From positions 434,001 through 498,000 of the forward strand of contig NZ_SCOU01000001.1 in the NCBI RefSeq assembly GCF_005502435.1: 64,000 nt of DNA, read 5' to 3'. Position 1 is the first letter of the stretch. Each line of letters begins with the position of its first letter. Under the pieces are notes generated by a model that had not been told where the DNA came from, did not search any database, and was given only the letters and a program-made list of their open reading frames with translations. Below are positions 63,743 to 64,000 of this stretch, piece after piece. The stretch is from Methylobacillus flagellatus (GTDB lineage Bacteria > Pseudomonadota > Gammaproteobacteria > Burkholderiales > Methylophilaceae). The translations under genes and the position numbers were made by a program.

Positions 63743-64000
63743 ATGTTACAATTGTCCTTTTTTGATTCGCGTGTGATCCCGTTGAACAAGATCGTCATTT
63801 TTGGTGTGGGGCTGATCGGCGGCTCGCTGGCCATCTCCATCCGGCAAGCACATCCTGCTGTCGAGATCGTCGGCCTCGGCCGCGATGGCGAGCTGCTGCA
63901 TGCTGCGACCGAACTCGGCGTCATCGACCGCACTGCAGCCTCTATCGCGGAAGCCATGCAGGACGCCGACCTAGTGGTGATTGCCACGCCGGTGGCGCAG
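63743..64000 (+). CDS. tyrA: Prephenate/arogenate dehydrogenase TyrA (N-terminal part, runs off the window)
   Basis: 86 codons visible from ATG 63743; a TTG at 63782 (NKIVIFGVGLIGGSLA follows) fits the usual family start better but has no SD. The Rossmann motif is VIFGVGLIGGSLA (GxGxxG), then EIVGLGRD and DADLVVIATPVAQ. It oxidatively decarboxylates prephenate or arogenate on the way to tyrosine. The catalytic part lies beyond the window. Confidence 0.85.
   Translation, partial: MLQLSFFDSRVIPLNKIVIFGVGLIGGSLAISIRQAHPAVEIVGLGRDGELLHAATELGVIDRTAASIAEAMQDADLVVIATPVAQ

Overview
The window looks like chromosome of a betaproteobacterium, most likely a methylotroph of the Methylophilaceae (Methylovorus/Methylobacillus-like). 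This is inferred from an orphan pqqA gene, the glyA-nrdR-ribD, yhdP-nitrilase-tldD, mfd and aat-bpt neighbourhoods, and moderately GC-rich coding sequence. No rRNA, insertion sequence or CRISPR array was seen. One tRNA gene (Lys, anticodon CTT) is present.

Region 1 (1-21345, all + strand) is the most unusual part. It runs: end of an ECF sigma factor, FecR-type anti-sigma, a large TonB-dependent receptor with an N-terminal signalling domain, a small secreted protein, an RTX calcium-binding protein, a paralogue of the secreted protein, and a TPR/glycosyltransferase-like protein. A complete but atypical type II secretion (T2SS) locus follows (gspG, gspF, gspE, PilM/N/O/P-like platform genes, secretin, three further pseudopilins). 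My hypothesis is a surface-signalling-controlled nutrient (metal, haem or other ligand) capture system with its own secretion machine. The ligand is unknown.

Region 2 (21532-31197) is housekeeping: tatD, ribD, a small membrane protein, nrdR and glyA on the minus strand, then iscX, a phosphomannomutase/phosphoglucomutase, a retropepsin-like protease and a secreted EF-hand protein on plus, and a second phosphoglucomutase on minus. The glyA-iscX gap holds a sigma-54-type promoter followed by a hairpin terminator (candidate sRNA) and a 27-bp tandem repeat.

Region 3 (31198-36265) is a tRNA-Lys gene with a ~5-kb integrative element in its 3' end, bounded by a perfect 47-bp direct repeat. It encodes a tyrosine integrase, an excisionase-like HTH protein, a rolling-circle-type initiator, and an AT-rich cargo (an unknown 266-aa protein, an HsdR-N/PD-(D/E)XK-like protein and a YegP/DUF1508 protein).

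Region 4 (36266-64000) returns to core genes: DUF3617 protein, pqqA followed by a five-unit degenerate ~31-nt repeat array, a DnaQ/GIY-YIG nuclease fusion, small conserved proteins, an ABC-F ATPase, yhdP, nitrilase, tldD, DUF2934 protein, mfd, rhlE-like helicase, a UPF0178 protein, lipocalin, an SMR transporter, a TraB/GumN-like protein, YgiQ radical SAM protein, aat, bpt and the start of tyrA at the window edge.
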